A stretch of 64,000 bases of DNA from Verrucomicrobiota bacterium (GTDB lineage Bacteria; Verrucomicrobiota; Verrucomicrobiia; Limisphaerales; UBA9464): contig JAFLEF010000007.1 of NCBI GenBank assembly GCA_017309115.1, forward strand, positions 143,843 through 207,842, read 5' to 3'. Within the stretch, counting starts at the first letter, position 1, and every line of letters starts with the position of its first letter. Below are positions 25,313 to 33,383 of this stretch, in pieces. The notes under the pieces are model-generated. The model saw only the letters and a program-made list of their open reading frames with translations, ran no database searches and had not been told where the DNA came from. The translations under genes and the position numbers were made by a program.

Positions 25313-26500
25313 ATGACTTCCCCGGCAATTTCCCGGCGTCAACTGATGCGAGGTTCAGTGGCGCTGGCGGCGTACGTTCTGGCAGCGCGTCCCCTGAAGG
25401 CCTGGGGTTGGGAGCCCGCACCCGGCGAAGAGCTGGTCCCGTTTCTGGATCCGCAGCCCTACGACCCCAAACGTCCCATGCTCAGGTGGGCCCAATTGTC
25501 CCAATGGATCACGGATTCCAAGGATCTGTACGAAGTCAGTCACTATCCCAAACCGACCATTGATCCTGGATTGAAGCCGGCGGACTGGAAGATCGAATTC
25601 ACGGGTTATCTCAAAAAGCCAGCCGTGCTCAGCCTGGCTGATCTGATGAAGCGACCGCAGCGGACCGTAACGGCCACTTTGGAGTGCGGTGGCAACGGGT
25701 CCAACCCGGGATTTGCTGGAGCGTGTGGCAATCTGCGTTGGACCGGCACTCCCCTGGGGCCGGTGCTGCGCGATCTGGGACTGACCAAGCGATCCGAGGA
25801 AATCGTTTTCTACGGAGCCGACGAGAAGGTGGAGAAGATCCGCGACAAGGATTTCCCCCAACACTTTGCGCGCAGCCTTTCCCGGGAACATGCCCTCCGT
25901 GACGAGGTCCTGCTGGCGTGGGCACACAACGGTGAACCACTGCTCCCGATTCATGGGTTCCCGCTCCGACTCGTGGTGCCGGGATGGTTTGGAATCGCCT
26001 GGGTGAAATGGCTCAACCGGGTGGAGGTGCTGGACCGACGTTTCATGGGCAAATGGATGGCCCGAGAGTATGTCACGCTGCGAGGGGTGCCGCAGGAAGA
26101 TCCGGAGGCCACGAACTGGCGGGAAACCAGCGTCTGCAACCTGTGCTGCAAATCCGTCACCGCCCGCGCGGTCAAGCGGCCGAACGGGGAAATTCGGTTG
26201 AGCGGCGCCGCCTGGAGTGACGGCACACCTCTACGTTCGGTGCAGATCCGAATCGATGACGGGCCTTGGCAACCCGTGGTTCTGGAGAAAAAACCCGTCC
26301 GGGGCAGCGAAGGCCGGTTCACTTGGAGCTTTTGGCATTTCGATTGGAACTCACCCTCCCCCGGCGAACATACCGTGGTCTCCCGAGCCGAGGATGAGGA
26401 CGGACGAATCCAGCCCGCGCCCGACGATCCCGCCATCAAAAACAAGGTGACCTATTGGGAAGCCAATCAGCAATGGCCCCGCCGCTTCCGAGTAAGCTAA
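25313..26500 (+). CDS. Sulfite-oxidase-type molybdopterin oxidoreductase
   Basis: A 395-residue protein of the sulfite oxidase family. The N terminus SRRQLMRGSVALAAYVLAARP is a twin-arginine-type signal, suggesting folded export to the periplasm. The molybdopterin domain runs from about 85 to 250 and contains the Mo-ligating cysteine in TLECGGNGSNP, RWTGTPLGPVLRDLGL, and GEPLLPIHGFPLRLVVPGWFGIAWVKWL; the C-terminal dimerisation domain starts near 275 with a CNLCCKS segment. No heme partner gene is adjacent. The substrate is inferred from the family only. Confidence 0.88.
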   Translation: MTSPAISRRQLMRGSVALAAYVLAARPLKAWGWEPAPGEELVPFLDPQPYDPKRPMLRWAQLSQWITDSKDLYEVSHYPKPTIDPGLKPADWKIEFTGYLKKPAVLSLADLMKRPQRTVTATLECGGNGSNPGFAGACGNLRWTGTPLGPVLRDLGLTKRSEEIVFYGADEKVEKIRDKDFPQHFARSLSREHALRDEVLLAWAHNGEPLLPIHGFPLRLVVPGWFGIAWVKWLNRVEVLDRRFMGKWMAREYVTLRGVPQEDPEATNWRETSVCNLCCKSVTARAVKRPNGEIRLSGAAWSDGTPLRSVQIRIDDGPWQPVVLEKKPVRGSEGRFTWSFWHFDWNSPSPGEHTVVSRAEDEDGRIQPAPDDPAIKNKVTYWEANQQWPRRFRVS

Positions 26501-26512
26501 ATGTTGGCCAAA

Positions 26513-27073
26513 TCAGGTTCCCGAACGCAGAGGCGCGCCAACATGTAGCTGGTGGCGCAGGCAGTAGGCGCCGTTGACCACATACTTCTCGGCCCAGTGC
26601 TTGAGCCCAGCCCGCTCCTCGGGTGTCAACGCTCGCTTCACGACCGCCGGCGCTCCCACCACCAGTGAACCCGGAGGAATCTGGGTCCGGGGCGTAACGA
26701 GCGCATTCGCCCCCACCAAACTTTGAGCTCCAATGACCGCCCCATCCAAAATCGTCGCCCCGATGCCAATCAGACACTCATCTTCCACCGTACACGCATG
26801 CACATTGGCGGAATGACCGATCGTAACCCAATTGCCGACCAGACAGGGAAAATCATCCGCCAAGTGCAGGACCGCATTGTCCTGAACATTGCTGTGGTGC
26901 CCCACGACGATCCGGTTGATGTCCCCTCGCAGTACAGCTCCATACCACACGCTGCTGTGATCCCCAAGGGTAACGTCCCCCACCACCACTGCCGTCCGCG
27001 CGAGATACACCCCCGCACCCAGCCGGGGCTCCCGGCGAAGAAAGGTGTCGAGTTGGCCAACCAACGCATCCAT
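26513..27073 (-). CDS. Gamma-carbonic-anhydrase-like hexapeptide protein
   Basis: A 186-residue left-handed beta-helix protein of the YrdA/CaiE/PaaY gamma-carbonic anhydrase group. Hexapeptide repeats are visible from VVVGDVTLGDHSSVWYGAVLRGD to VIGAQSLVGANALV. The three zinc histidines fit VQDNAVLH and GHSANVHAC, and the C terminus has the usual PAVVKRALTPEE helix. Whether it hydrates CO2 cannot be judged from sequence. It converges with the sulfite-oxidase-type gene after 12 bases. Confidence 0.87.
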   Translation of the reverse strand: MDALVGQLDTFLRREPRLGAGVYLARTAVVVGDVTLGDHSSVWYGAVLRGDINRIVVGHHSNVQDNAVLHLADDFPCLVGNWVTIGHSANVHACTVEDECLIGIGATILDGAVIGAQSLVGANALVTPRTQIPPGSLVVGAPAVVKRALTPEERAGLKHWAEKYVVNGAYCLRHQLHVGAPLRSGT

Positions 27074-27213
27074 GAGCGAATCCTCCTGCAGGTCCCGAAG
27101 AAGGACAAAGAAAACTTCCCAAGCGGAGTCCCAAGAAAATTGTGCCCGCTCCGTTCTTCAGGGAGTCTGTCGCGCTGGTTCGGTTGTTCTGATTCGACCC
27201 ACCTTCAATTCAT

Positions 27214-28092
27214 ATGACGATTCGTGAGGCCATCCGCGCCGGGGAAAGCCAGCTCGCCGCCGCCGGTATCGACACGGCCCGTCTGGACGCCGAGCTGCTG
27301 CTGGGGCATCTGCTTGATCTGCCGCATCTGGAGTTGTGGCTCCGCCAGTCCGAAGCCCTAACCCAAGCCCAGGCCGCCAAGTTCGAACGGCTCCTGGACC
27401 GGCGGGCAGCTCGTGAACCGCTCCAGCACATCACCGGCTGGACCTCCTTCCTCAGACTGGATCTGCACGTAACTCGGGACGTTCTCGTGCCGCGACCCGA
27501 GACGGAAATTCTCGCCCAACTGGCGATTGAGCACCTCAAGCTCCGGCCGCCCCCTTTATCCGCCCTGGATTGGGGGACCGGTTCGGGCTGCCTAGCCTTG
27601 GCGCTCGCCCGGGGAGTACCGACCGCCGAGATTGTGGCCATTGACGCGTCGCCCGACGCGCTCCGAATCGCCCGGGCCAATGCCACGGCCCACCGCCTCG
27701 CGGATCATCTGCACTTCCTCGCTGGGCGGGGATGGGAAGCCTTACGAACCGCCAACCCGGCCCGGGCACTGCCCTCCCGGTTTGACCTGATTGTCTCCAA
27801 CCCGCCGTATATTCCCACGGCGGAGATTGAAACCCTGTCGCCCGAAGTCCGGGATCATGACCCACGCCTCGCCCTGGACGGCGGCCCCGACGGCCTGAAT
27901 TGCTTTCGCGAACTGGCCACGACCGCGGCCTCCTGGCTCAAGTCAGACGGACGGATGTTACTGGAGTTCGGCGATGGACAGGCCCCCGCCCTCCAGGATT
28001 TGTTCCGCGAAAACGGCTGGGGAATAAATGCCGTGGAGAAAGACTTGTCCGGGCGCGAACGGATTCTCATCGTCGATCCACCGCGCTCCTGA
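27214..28092 (+). CDS. prmC: Release factor glutamine methyltransferase
   Basis: Methylates the GGQ glutamine of RF1 and RF2. The 292 residues show the N-terminal helical domain (DAELLLGHLL, REPLQHITGW), VLVPRPETEIL, the SAM motif ALDWGTGSGCLALALA near 118, and the catalytic NPPY motif as FDLIVSNPPYIPTAE near 190, then LEFGDGQAPAL. Normal length. prfA, its usual neighbour, is not here; murA follows after 60 bases on the same strand. Confidence 0.95.
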   Translation: MTIREAIRAGESQLAAAGIDTARLDAELLLGHLLDLPHLELWLRQSEALTQAQAAKFERLLDRRAAREPLQHITGWTSFLRLDLHVTRDVLVPRPETEILAQLAIEHLKLRPPPLSALDWGTGSGCLALALARGVPTAEIVAIDASPDALRIARANATAHRLADHLHFLAGRGWEALRTANPARALPSRFDLIVSNPPYIPTAEIETLSPEVRDHDPRLALDGGPDGLNCFRELATTAASWLKSDGRMLLEFGDGQAPALQDLFRENGWGINAVEKDLSGRERILIVDPPRS

Positions 28093-28152
28093 CCGCTACG
28101 GTGGCATCAATCACCGGCTGGCCGTGGCGGGCCACCGCGGTAACACCACTTC

Positions 28153-29415
28153 ATGGACAGCTTTCTTATTGAAGGTGGCCGGCCGCTCCGAGGCGAGGTC
28201 ACCATTGGCGGATCCAAAAACGCGGTTCTTCCCATTCTCGCCGCGACCCTGCTCACCTCCGACACCTGCACACTCCATCGGGTTCCTGACCTCAGCGACG
28301 TGCGGTTCATGCTCAAGATCCTGGAGTCGTTGGGAGCCGAAGCCGAATTCAAGGACGGTACCGTCACGGTCCGCGCTGCTCGCATTAAGGGTTTCGGGGA
28401 TTACGAATTGATCCGCAAAATGCGGGGAAGCATTTGCATCTTGGGACCACTCTTGGCGCGATGCGGTGAAGCTCGGGTCTCGCTCCCCGGTGGATGCGTC
28501 ATTGGGACCAGACCCATCGACCTACACTTGAAGGGGCTCGCCGCGCTCAAGGCCCAAATCACCATCGACAGCGGCTACATCCAAGCGGAAGCCCGTAAAC
28601 TCGGTGGAAACACCGTGTTCCTCGGAGGACGCGCCGGCCCAACGGTTCTGGGCACCGCTAACGTGATGATGGCCGCCACCCTGGCGGAAGGAGTGACGGT
28701 TATTGAGAGCGCAGCGTGCGAACCAGAGGTTGGCGACTTGGCCAACTTTCTTGTTTCCATGGGCGCCCGGATCCAGGGCATCGGAAGTCCCACTCTGACC
28801 ATTACGGGCGTCAAGCAACTGCACGGCACCGAACATGAGGTGATTCCCGATCGGATCGAAGCCTGCACCTTCATTTGTGCCGCCGCCGCCACTCGGGGCG
28901 AGATCATCGTCCACGGATCCCGACCGGAACATTTTGCCGCCGTTCTCGACAAGCTTCGCGAGGCCGGAGTCCGCGTCGATCGCAAAGCAGGCACCCTGCG
29001 GGTCAGTGGACCGACCCGCCTGAAGCCCGCCGACATCACGACCATGCCTTACGCGGGATTCCCTACCGACGTGCAGGCTCAGTTCATGGCCCTGATGTGT
29101 CTAGCCAAAGGAACCAGCGTCATCACCGAACGAATCTTCGAGTCCCGCTTCATGCACGTGGCGGAGCTCATGCGATTGGGTGCCGACATCGCCATTGAAG
29201 GTCCCAACGCCATCGTCAAAGGCGGGAAACCACTGAGCGGCGCTCCGGTAATGGCGAGTGACTTGAGAGCCAGCGCGGCCCTGGTGATTGCCGGGCTCGC
29301 CGCCCGGGGTTCTACTCAGGTACACCGCATTTACCACCTGGATCGCGGATACGAACGGATGGAGCAGAAGCTGCGTGCTCTCGGAGCCAAGATCGACCGT
29401 GTTGCTGGGGAGTAA
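28153..29415 (+). CDS. murA: UDP-N-acetylglucosamine 1-carboxyvinyltransferase
   Basis: First committed step of peptidoglycan synthesis, adding enolpyruvate to UDP-GlcNAc. The 420 residues include [16 protein letters not shown] at the start, [15 protein letters not shown], the catalytic-loop cysteine in [19 protein letters not shown] near 115 (the fosfomycin target residue is present), [16 protein letters not shown], and [13 protein letters not shown]. Length and motifs are normal. It lies far from the dcw cluster on the opposite strand. Confidence 0.97.
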   Translation: MDSFLIEGGRPLRGEVTIGGSKNAVLPILAATLLTSDTCTLHRVPDLSDVRFMLKILESLGAEAEFKDGTVTVRAARIKGFGDYELIRKMRGSICILGPLLARCGEARVSLPGGCVIGTRPIDLHLKGLAALKAQITIDSGYIQAEARKLGGNTVFLGGRAGPTVLGTANVMMAATLAEGVTVIESAACEPEVGDLANFLVSMGARIQGIGSPTLTITGVKQLHGTEHEVIPDRIEACTFICAAAATRGEIIVHGSRPEHFAAVLDKLREAGVRVDRKAGTLRVSGPTRLKPADITTMPYAGFPTDVQAQFMALMCLAKGTSVITERIFESRFMHVAELMRLGADIAIEGPNAIVKGGKPLSGAPVMASDLRASAALVIAGLAARGSTQVHRIYHLDRGYERMEQKLRALGAKIDRVAGE

Positions 29416-29502
29416 TTAATCCCACCCCTTCCCGCCCAAGGCCAAAGCTTCCCTCGCTCGCCTTTTTGCGCTATCCCTTGTCGCAATCCTCAAGGAGCCA
29501 TC

Positions 29503-29976
29503 ATGGACATTGTTTTTAAATGCCCGTCCTGTCGGCAAGAATTGGAGGTTGATGCGGGCGCCGCCGGTCAATCCATTGCCTGCCCTTCCTGTGGCAAATC
29601 AATCGTCATCCCGCCGCCGGATCCGACGAACATGAAGGTCGGCATTGCCGCACACAGTTCGGCTGCCTCCCGCGAGGAAAAGCACTTTTCGGTGCCCGTC
29701 AGTGAAAAACCTGTGGAATTACTGATCAAGAAAGCCCTCCCCACGCTGGAAACCGCCGTCAAGGACGGAGCCCGCCGGCTCAAGGTGAAGACCATCCGTC
29801 ACTCTGATTGCAAGGAGGTCGGCCACGACAACTTTGACGTCATTGTTTCCGAAGCCCTCGGCAAGATCGGGGATGATAACATCGTCAGTATCAATTCGAT
29901 CAATTACAGCTACGTGGAAATGGGTTCCCAGAAGATCCTCGCGGACTTTGGCGTGTTGATCGTCTATCGCGGGTGA
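29503..29976 (+). CDS. Zinc-ribbon protein of unknown function
   Basis: A 157-residue protein with an N-terminal zinc ribbon formed by two CPSC knuckles (FKCPSCRQELEVDAGAAGQSIACPSCGKSIVIPPP) of the MJ0042-like kind common in Verrucomicrobiota and Planctomycetes. A Pro-rich linker leads to a C-terminal domain of about 95 residues (LLIKKALPTLETAVKDGARRLKVKTIRHSD ... VSINSINYSYVEMGSQKILADFGVLIVYRG) that looks like an alpha/beta fold. I do not recognise the second domain. An AAGGAG-like ribosome-binding site (CAAGGAGCC) precedes the ATG. Confidence 0.75.
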   Translation: MDIVFKCPSCRQELEVDAGAAGQSIACPSCGKSIVIPPPDPTNMKVGIAAHSSAASREEKHFSVPVSEKPVELLIKKALPTLETAVKDGARRLKVKTIRHSDCKEVGHDNFDVIVSEALGKIGDDNIVSINSINYSYVEMGSQKILADFGVLIVYRG

Positions 29977-30031
29977 CCGTGGGCTCCGCCGGTTTCGTTC
30001 TCCCGGATTGGCCCTAACCTGCGGCGACGAC

Positions 30032-30823
30032 ATGCACCGTTACGTCAATCCACAGATCTCCACGCTCCGCGCCCAACTCAAGGAGCCCGTCCAATTTCTT
30101 GAGGTCGAGATCCGGGAGAAACCACCCGGATTCCTGCTGCGTCACATCGCCGATCGCGATCGAAATGTAGGAGAGTTACAGGACCTCGCGCTGGACAATT
30201 TGGCCACTTGGGCAGACTCGACCCTTCGGGGAGCTTTTCGACCGAACAAAGCCGCACCCTCTCTTCGCACCGGCTGGTGTTGCCACCTAGCCACCGAAGC
30301 CGATCTCGCAGTGGCCTTGGACCAGTTGTACCCCGGTGCCCTTGCCGACTGGTATGCTTGGGAGATGGGCGTGGCCGAGGTTACGTCGTTTCGGGACTTC
30401 ATGGCGCGGCAAACGGGTATGTACCGCAGCACCCAAAACCTGACTGATACGCAGGCCGACCAAGTCGCTACGGCGGGATGTGACTCCTCCTTGTGTCTCC
30501 GACGTCGTTGTTGGCCCACCCCAGGCTTGGGCGCTGCTCCGGCCGGTCCGAATCTATCCGTTCCCTGTTTGGAACCTTGCGCCCTGCTCTTGGAATTCGC
30601 CCGTTGGACTGCCCGACAAGCGCGCGAAACGATCCAGTCCCTGCCTGTGACCGAGGCGGAACGCGCGACTTTAGTGGCGGCTCTGGAATACTCCTTGGCT
30701 CACCCGCCTGAGGATGTGCGCGAAGGTGACACACGGAATCCAGCCAATCCCCGCCGAATCCGGCAACTGCGGAACCGGCTGAAGGCGGATCAATCTGAGT
30801 CCCGGCCCAACAAAGAGGCTTGA
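30032..30823 (+). CDS. Cys-rich protein, possibly DR2241-type 4Fe-4S
   Basis: A 263-residue protein from the ATG at 30032 (the frame opens at a TTG at 30008). It has a middle segment LYPGALADWYAWEMGVAEVTSF followed by ARQTGMYRSTQNLT, then a cysteine group CDSSLCLRRRCWP near residue 150 and CLEPCALLLEFAR near 180. This arrangement resembles, at low confidence, the Fe-S domain of the DR2241/CbiX-associated family. No chelatase domain is present. A WCC pair near 85 adds to the unusual cysteine content. The Arg-rich C-terminal 40 residues look unstructured. Confidence 0.55.
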   Translation: MHRYVNPQISTLRAQLKEPVQFLEVEIREKPPGFLLRHIADRDRNVGELQDLALDNLATWADSTLRGAFRPNKAAPSLRTGWCCHLATEADLAVALDQLYPGALADWYAWEMGVAEVTSFRDFMARQTGMYRSTQNLTDTQADQVATAGCDSSLCLRRRCWPTPGLGAAPAGPNLSVPCLEPCALLLEFARWTARQARETIQSLPVTEAERATLVAALEYSLAHPPEDVREGDTRNPANPRRIRQLRNRLKADQSESRPNKEA

Positions 30824-30868
30824 ACCCCGGATTCCAACGACGACGGTTGTGGCCAGCAAATCACCCCC

Positions 30869-31978
30869 ATGAAACTCACTCGTTATCTCTTGGCGCTCGT
30901 TCTGACCTCGACGGCGGCCGCCGTCGTCTCGGCCCAAGAGGGGAAACCTGCTCCCAACGCGGCAGCCAACGACGCAGAAGCAGTCGCCTGGAAGGCCGTC
31001 CTGGATGCTTCCCGCCCGCCCCTGCCGCCTTCGGAGTGGAATACCCAGAAGCCCACTGATGAGGAGTACGCCGCCTTCCGGAAAAAAATGGGTGAGTCGG
31101 CCGCCGCCGCTGCGGACAAAGCCAAGGAGTTTGCGGAGAAGTATCCTGAGAGCAAAAAGGCCGCCGAAGCCCAGGAGATCCGTTTGGGAATGCTTCAGGC
31201 GGCGGTGCAGTTGGGTGTTACTGATCGCGAAGCGGAATTAGGTAAGTTGGCCGGCGCCGCCAAACGGACGGAAGCGGCTGACAATGATGCCGACCCCTTC
31301 ATGCAGAAAATGAAGGCCGCCGTCGCCAAGGCCACGGCGCTCCAGGACAAGGGCATGGAGGCTATGCTGCTGGAGTTCGAGATCGGGGTTCGGGAGATTA
31401 TGAAGGAGTTCCCCAATCGTCCCGAGGTGTATGTGGCCCTAATCCAGATCGCGGACGGACTAGGGGGAGACAAAGCCAAAGCCATCGGCAAGGAGATTGC
31501 CGACAGCCAGGCCCCTGACGAAATTAAGAAGATGGCGGCAGCTCAGCTCAAGAAACTGGACATTCTGGGCAAGCCGCTGGAAATGGCCTTCACAGCCGTG
31601 GATGGCCGGAAGGTGGATGTGGCTGAAATGAAGGGAAAAGTCGTGCTGATCGATTTTTGGGCGACTTGGTGCGGACCGTGTGTCGCTGAGCTTCCCAAGG
31701 TGAAGGCGGCCTACGACCAACTGCATTCCCAAGGATTTGAGATTGTCGGGATCAGTTTTGATCAGGATCAGGAATCCTTGGAGTCATTCGTCAAGAAGAA
31801 GGCCATGGAGTGGCCTCAGTTCTTCGACGGTGCGGGGTGGCAGAACAAGTTTGGCCAGCAGTTCGGAATCCAAGGGATTCCCACCATGTGGCTGGTCGAC
31901 AAACAGGGAAACGTGAGGGACTTGAACGCCCGCGAGGATTTGACGGGCAAGGTGAAGAAGTTGCTGGCAGAGAAGTGA
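30869..31978 (+). CDS. Exported TlpA-type thioredoxin-fold protein
   Basis: A 369-residue protein with a signal peptide (LLALVLTSTAAAVVSAQ), an Ala/Lys-rich helical region of about 200 residues with TPR-like alternation (KAKEFAEKYPESKKAAEAQEIRLGML), and a C-terminal TlpA/ResA-type domain with the redox motif FWATWCGPCVAELPKVK near 270 and a cis-Pro segment GIQGIPTMWLVDKQG near 335. It probably acts as an envelope thiol-disulfide oxidoreductase. The helical region may be a binding module, a common verrucomicrobial architecture. Confidence 0.88.
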   Translation: MKLTRYLLALVLTSTAAAVVSAQEGKPAPNAAANDAEAVAWKAVLDASRPPLPPSEWNTQKPTDEEYAAFRKKMGESAAAAADKAKEFAEKYPESKKAAEAQEIRLGMLQAAVQLGVTDREAELGKLAGAAKRTEAADNDADPFMQKMKAAVAKATALQDKGMEAMLLEFEIGVREIMKEFPNRPEVYVALIQIADGLGGDKAKAIGKEIADSQAPDEIKKMAAAQLKKLDILGKPLEMAFTAVDGRKVDVAEMKGKVVLIDFWATWCGPCVAELPKVKAAYDQLHSQGFEIVGISFDQDQESLESFVKKKAMEWPQFFDGAGWQNKFGQQFGIQGIPTMWLVDKQGNVRDLNAREDLTGKVKKLLAEK

Positions 31979-32051
31979 TCCCAGAAGTGGAACCGGGCCA
32001 ACTGGGAAGACGGCTTTAGCCACTTCCCTACCTTCTGGGCTGATCGAAAGC

Positions 32052-32345
32052 TTACACTTTCGGCGTCAGTTGGATCACCGCTTCCCGCATTTCCTTGCCC
32101 GGCTTGAACTTAACCACCGCTCGAGGGGGAATAGGGACGTCCCGCTCGGGTTGATTTGGATTACGGCCAATCCGCGCCTTGCGGACTTTGACCTCAAAGA
32201 CCCCGAAGTTTCGCAACTCCACGGTCCTGCCTTGGGATACTGCCTCGGAGATGTAGTCCAATGTCTTTTGGACTACCTCTTGAACTTTTTCTTGAATGAG
32301 CCCGGTTTCGGCCGAAATCCGGACTACGAGATCGCGCTTTGTCAT
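32052..32345 (-). CDS. HU/IHF family DNA-binding protein
   Basis: A 97-residue histone-like protein that bends DNA as a dimer. MTKRDLVVRISAETGLIQEKVQEVVQKTLDYISEAVSQG forms the helical base, then VELRNFGVFEVKVRKARIGRNPNQPERDVPIPPRAVVKFKPGKEM matches the HU/IHF signature including the Pro-bearing beta arm. I chose the ATG at 32345; an in-frame GTG at 32384 adds 13 unconserved residues. It lies downstream of the NIL-domain gene by 121 bases and may have its own promoter. Confidence 0.93.
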   Translation of the reverse strand: MTKRDLVVRISAETGLIQEKVQEVVQKTLDYISEAVSQGRTVELRNFGVFEVKVRKARIGRNPNQPERDVPIPPRAVVKFKPGKEMREAVIQLTPKV

Positions 32346-32466
32346 AGGGAGCTGATTTGGATTGGATGCTTGGTTGCCAAGCACTTGATTGGCAAATAAG
32401 ACCGCTTCCCAATCTGGTCAAGCAGCGAGTCACAGCCCGAGCCTGCGGTTCGCCCCAAAATTACCG

Positions 32467-32751
32467 TCAGGATTCGACCGTACTCAGCTCCACGGGCTCA
32501 ACATTGACCCCCAACGTGCGGAGCCATTTGATCCCGGCTTCCACCTCAATTGGGCTTCCTTCCAATTCCAGACAAACGATCCCAATCTCGTCGTTGACAC
32601 TGGCTTGGCGCACATTGGTGACCAACTCGAACTTATGTCCCAACTCCCAGATAATCGGCTGCTGAATCAGCCGAGGCGGGAACATTAACCACAACCGCGA
32701 AGACTGAGGTCGGGCGAACCGGTTGGTCGAATTGGAGTCACGGGCCGCCAC
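32467..32751 (-). CDS. NIL-domain protein
   Basis: A 94-residue protein containing one NIL domain (LWLMFPPRLIQQPIIWELGHKFELVTNVRQASV, then GIVCLELEGSPIEVEAGIKWLRTLGVNVEPVE). NIL domains occur at the C terminus of MetN methionine transporters and in small proteins linked to methionine and homocysteine synthesis, where they are thought to sense or bind methionine or related thiols. It is the fourth gene after the SAM riboswitch, 16 bases downstream of a MoaD-like gene, so a role in sulfur amino acid synthesis is likely. Confidence 0.85.
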   Translation of the reverse strand: MAARDSNSTNRFARPQSSRLWLMFPPRLIQQPIIWELGHKFELVTNVRQASVNDEIGIVCLELEGSPIEVEAGIKWLRTLGVNVEPVELSTVES

Positions 32752-32767
32752 AAAGTTCCTCCTGCGC

Positions 32768-33043
32768 TCAACCTCCTGCGATTGCCGGAATGATGCTCAC
32801 TTCATCCCCATCCCGGATCGGAGTGTCATTGTTCTGGAGGAATCGAATGTCCTCCTCGTTGACGTAGATGTTCACAAAGCGCCGCACCTGACCGGCGTCA
32901 TCGACCAAACGCTCCCGAATTCCCGGGAACTTGGTTTGTAGTTCAGTAATGGCCCCGCCGATGGTGCCGGGCCCCACCTCGACCAATTCCTGTTCGAGGG
33001 TGAGTTTCCGAAGCGGCGTGGGAATGCGTACTTTGACGGACAT
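32768..33043 (-). CDS. MoaD/ThiS-like sulfur carrier, second copy
   Basis: A 91-residue beta-grasp protein ending in Ala-Gly-Gly, the tail that is adenylated and thiocarboxylated in MoaD, ThiS, CysO and related sulfur carriers. Landmarks are VRIPTPLRKLTLEQELVEV, TKFPGIRERLVDDAGQVRRFVNIYVNEEDIRFL and DGDEVSIIPAIAGG. From the ATG at 33043 the length is typical; the frame upstream is not conserved. It is a diverged paralogue of the gene just before it. No molybdenum cofactor or thiamine genes are near, and the SAM riboswitch points to methionine metabolism. Confidence 0.9.
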   Translation of the reverse strand: MSVKVRIPTPLRKLTLEQELVEVGPGTIGGAITELQTKFPGIRERLVDDAGQVRRFVNIYVNEEDIRFLQNNDTPIRDGDEVSIIPAIAGG

Positions 33044-33098
33044 GACAGTAAGACGAAGACAATCAACGAGGACGTGCCCCTGAGGCAAGCCGTCAGGT

Positions 33099-33371
33099 TT
33101 AGCCGCCCGCGAATGCCGGAATGATCGTGACTTCATCACCCGGTCGCAAAGCGGTATTTTGTTCCTCCAGGAAGCGGATGTCCTGATCGTTCACAAATAC
33201 CAGGACCGAACCGCGAATGCGGCCATCCTCGGCGCAAAGGCGTTCCCGCACCCCATGGTATCGACCCTGCATCTGGGAAATGGCATCCGCCACGGTACCC
33301 GCCCGCACTTGGACAGTTTCCTCGCCTCCACAAAATCGGCGCAAGGTCGGCGGAATGGAGATTCGAATCAC
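33099..33371 (-). CDS. MoaD/ThiS-like sulfur carrier, first copy
   Basis: A 90-residue beta-grasp protein 12 bases after thrC, ending PAFAGG with a free Gly-Gly, so no proteolytic maturation would be needed. It aligns with the next gene throughout: IPPTLRRFCGGEETVQV, GRYHGVRERLCAEDGRIRGSVLVFVNDQDIRFLEEQ and LRPGDEVTIIPAFAGG. Sulfur carriers of this type deliver sulfide equivalents as a C-terminal thiocarboxylate; CysO of Mycobacterium tuberculosis does so to a PLP enzyme. The neighbouring PLP enzyme here is ThrC. The activating E1-like enzyme is not in the window. Confidence 0.9.
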   Translation of the reverse strand: MIRISIPPTLRRFCGGEETVQVRAGTVADAISQMQGRYHGVRERLCAEDGRIRGSVLVFVNDQDIRFLEEQNTALRPGDEVTIIPAFAGG

Positions 33372-33383
33372 AAGCGCTCCCGA

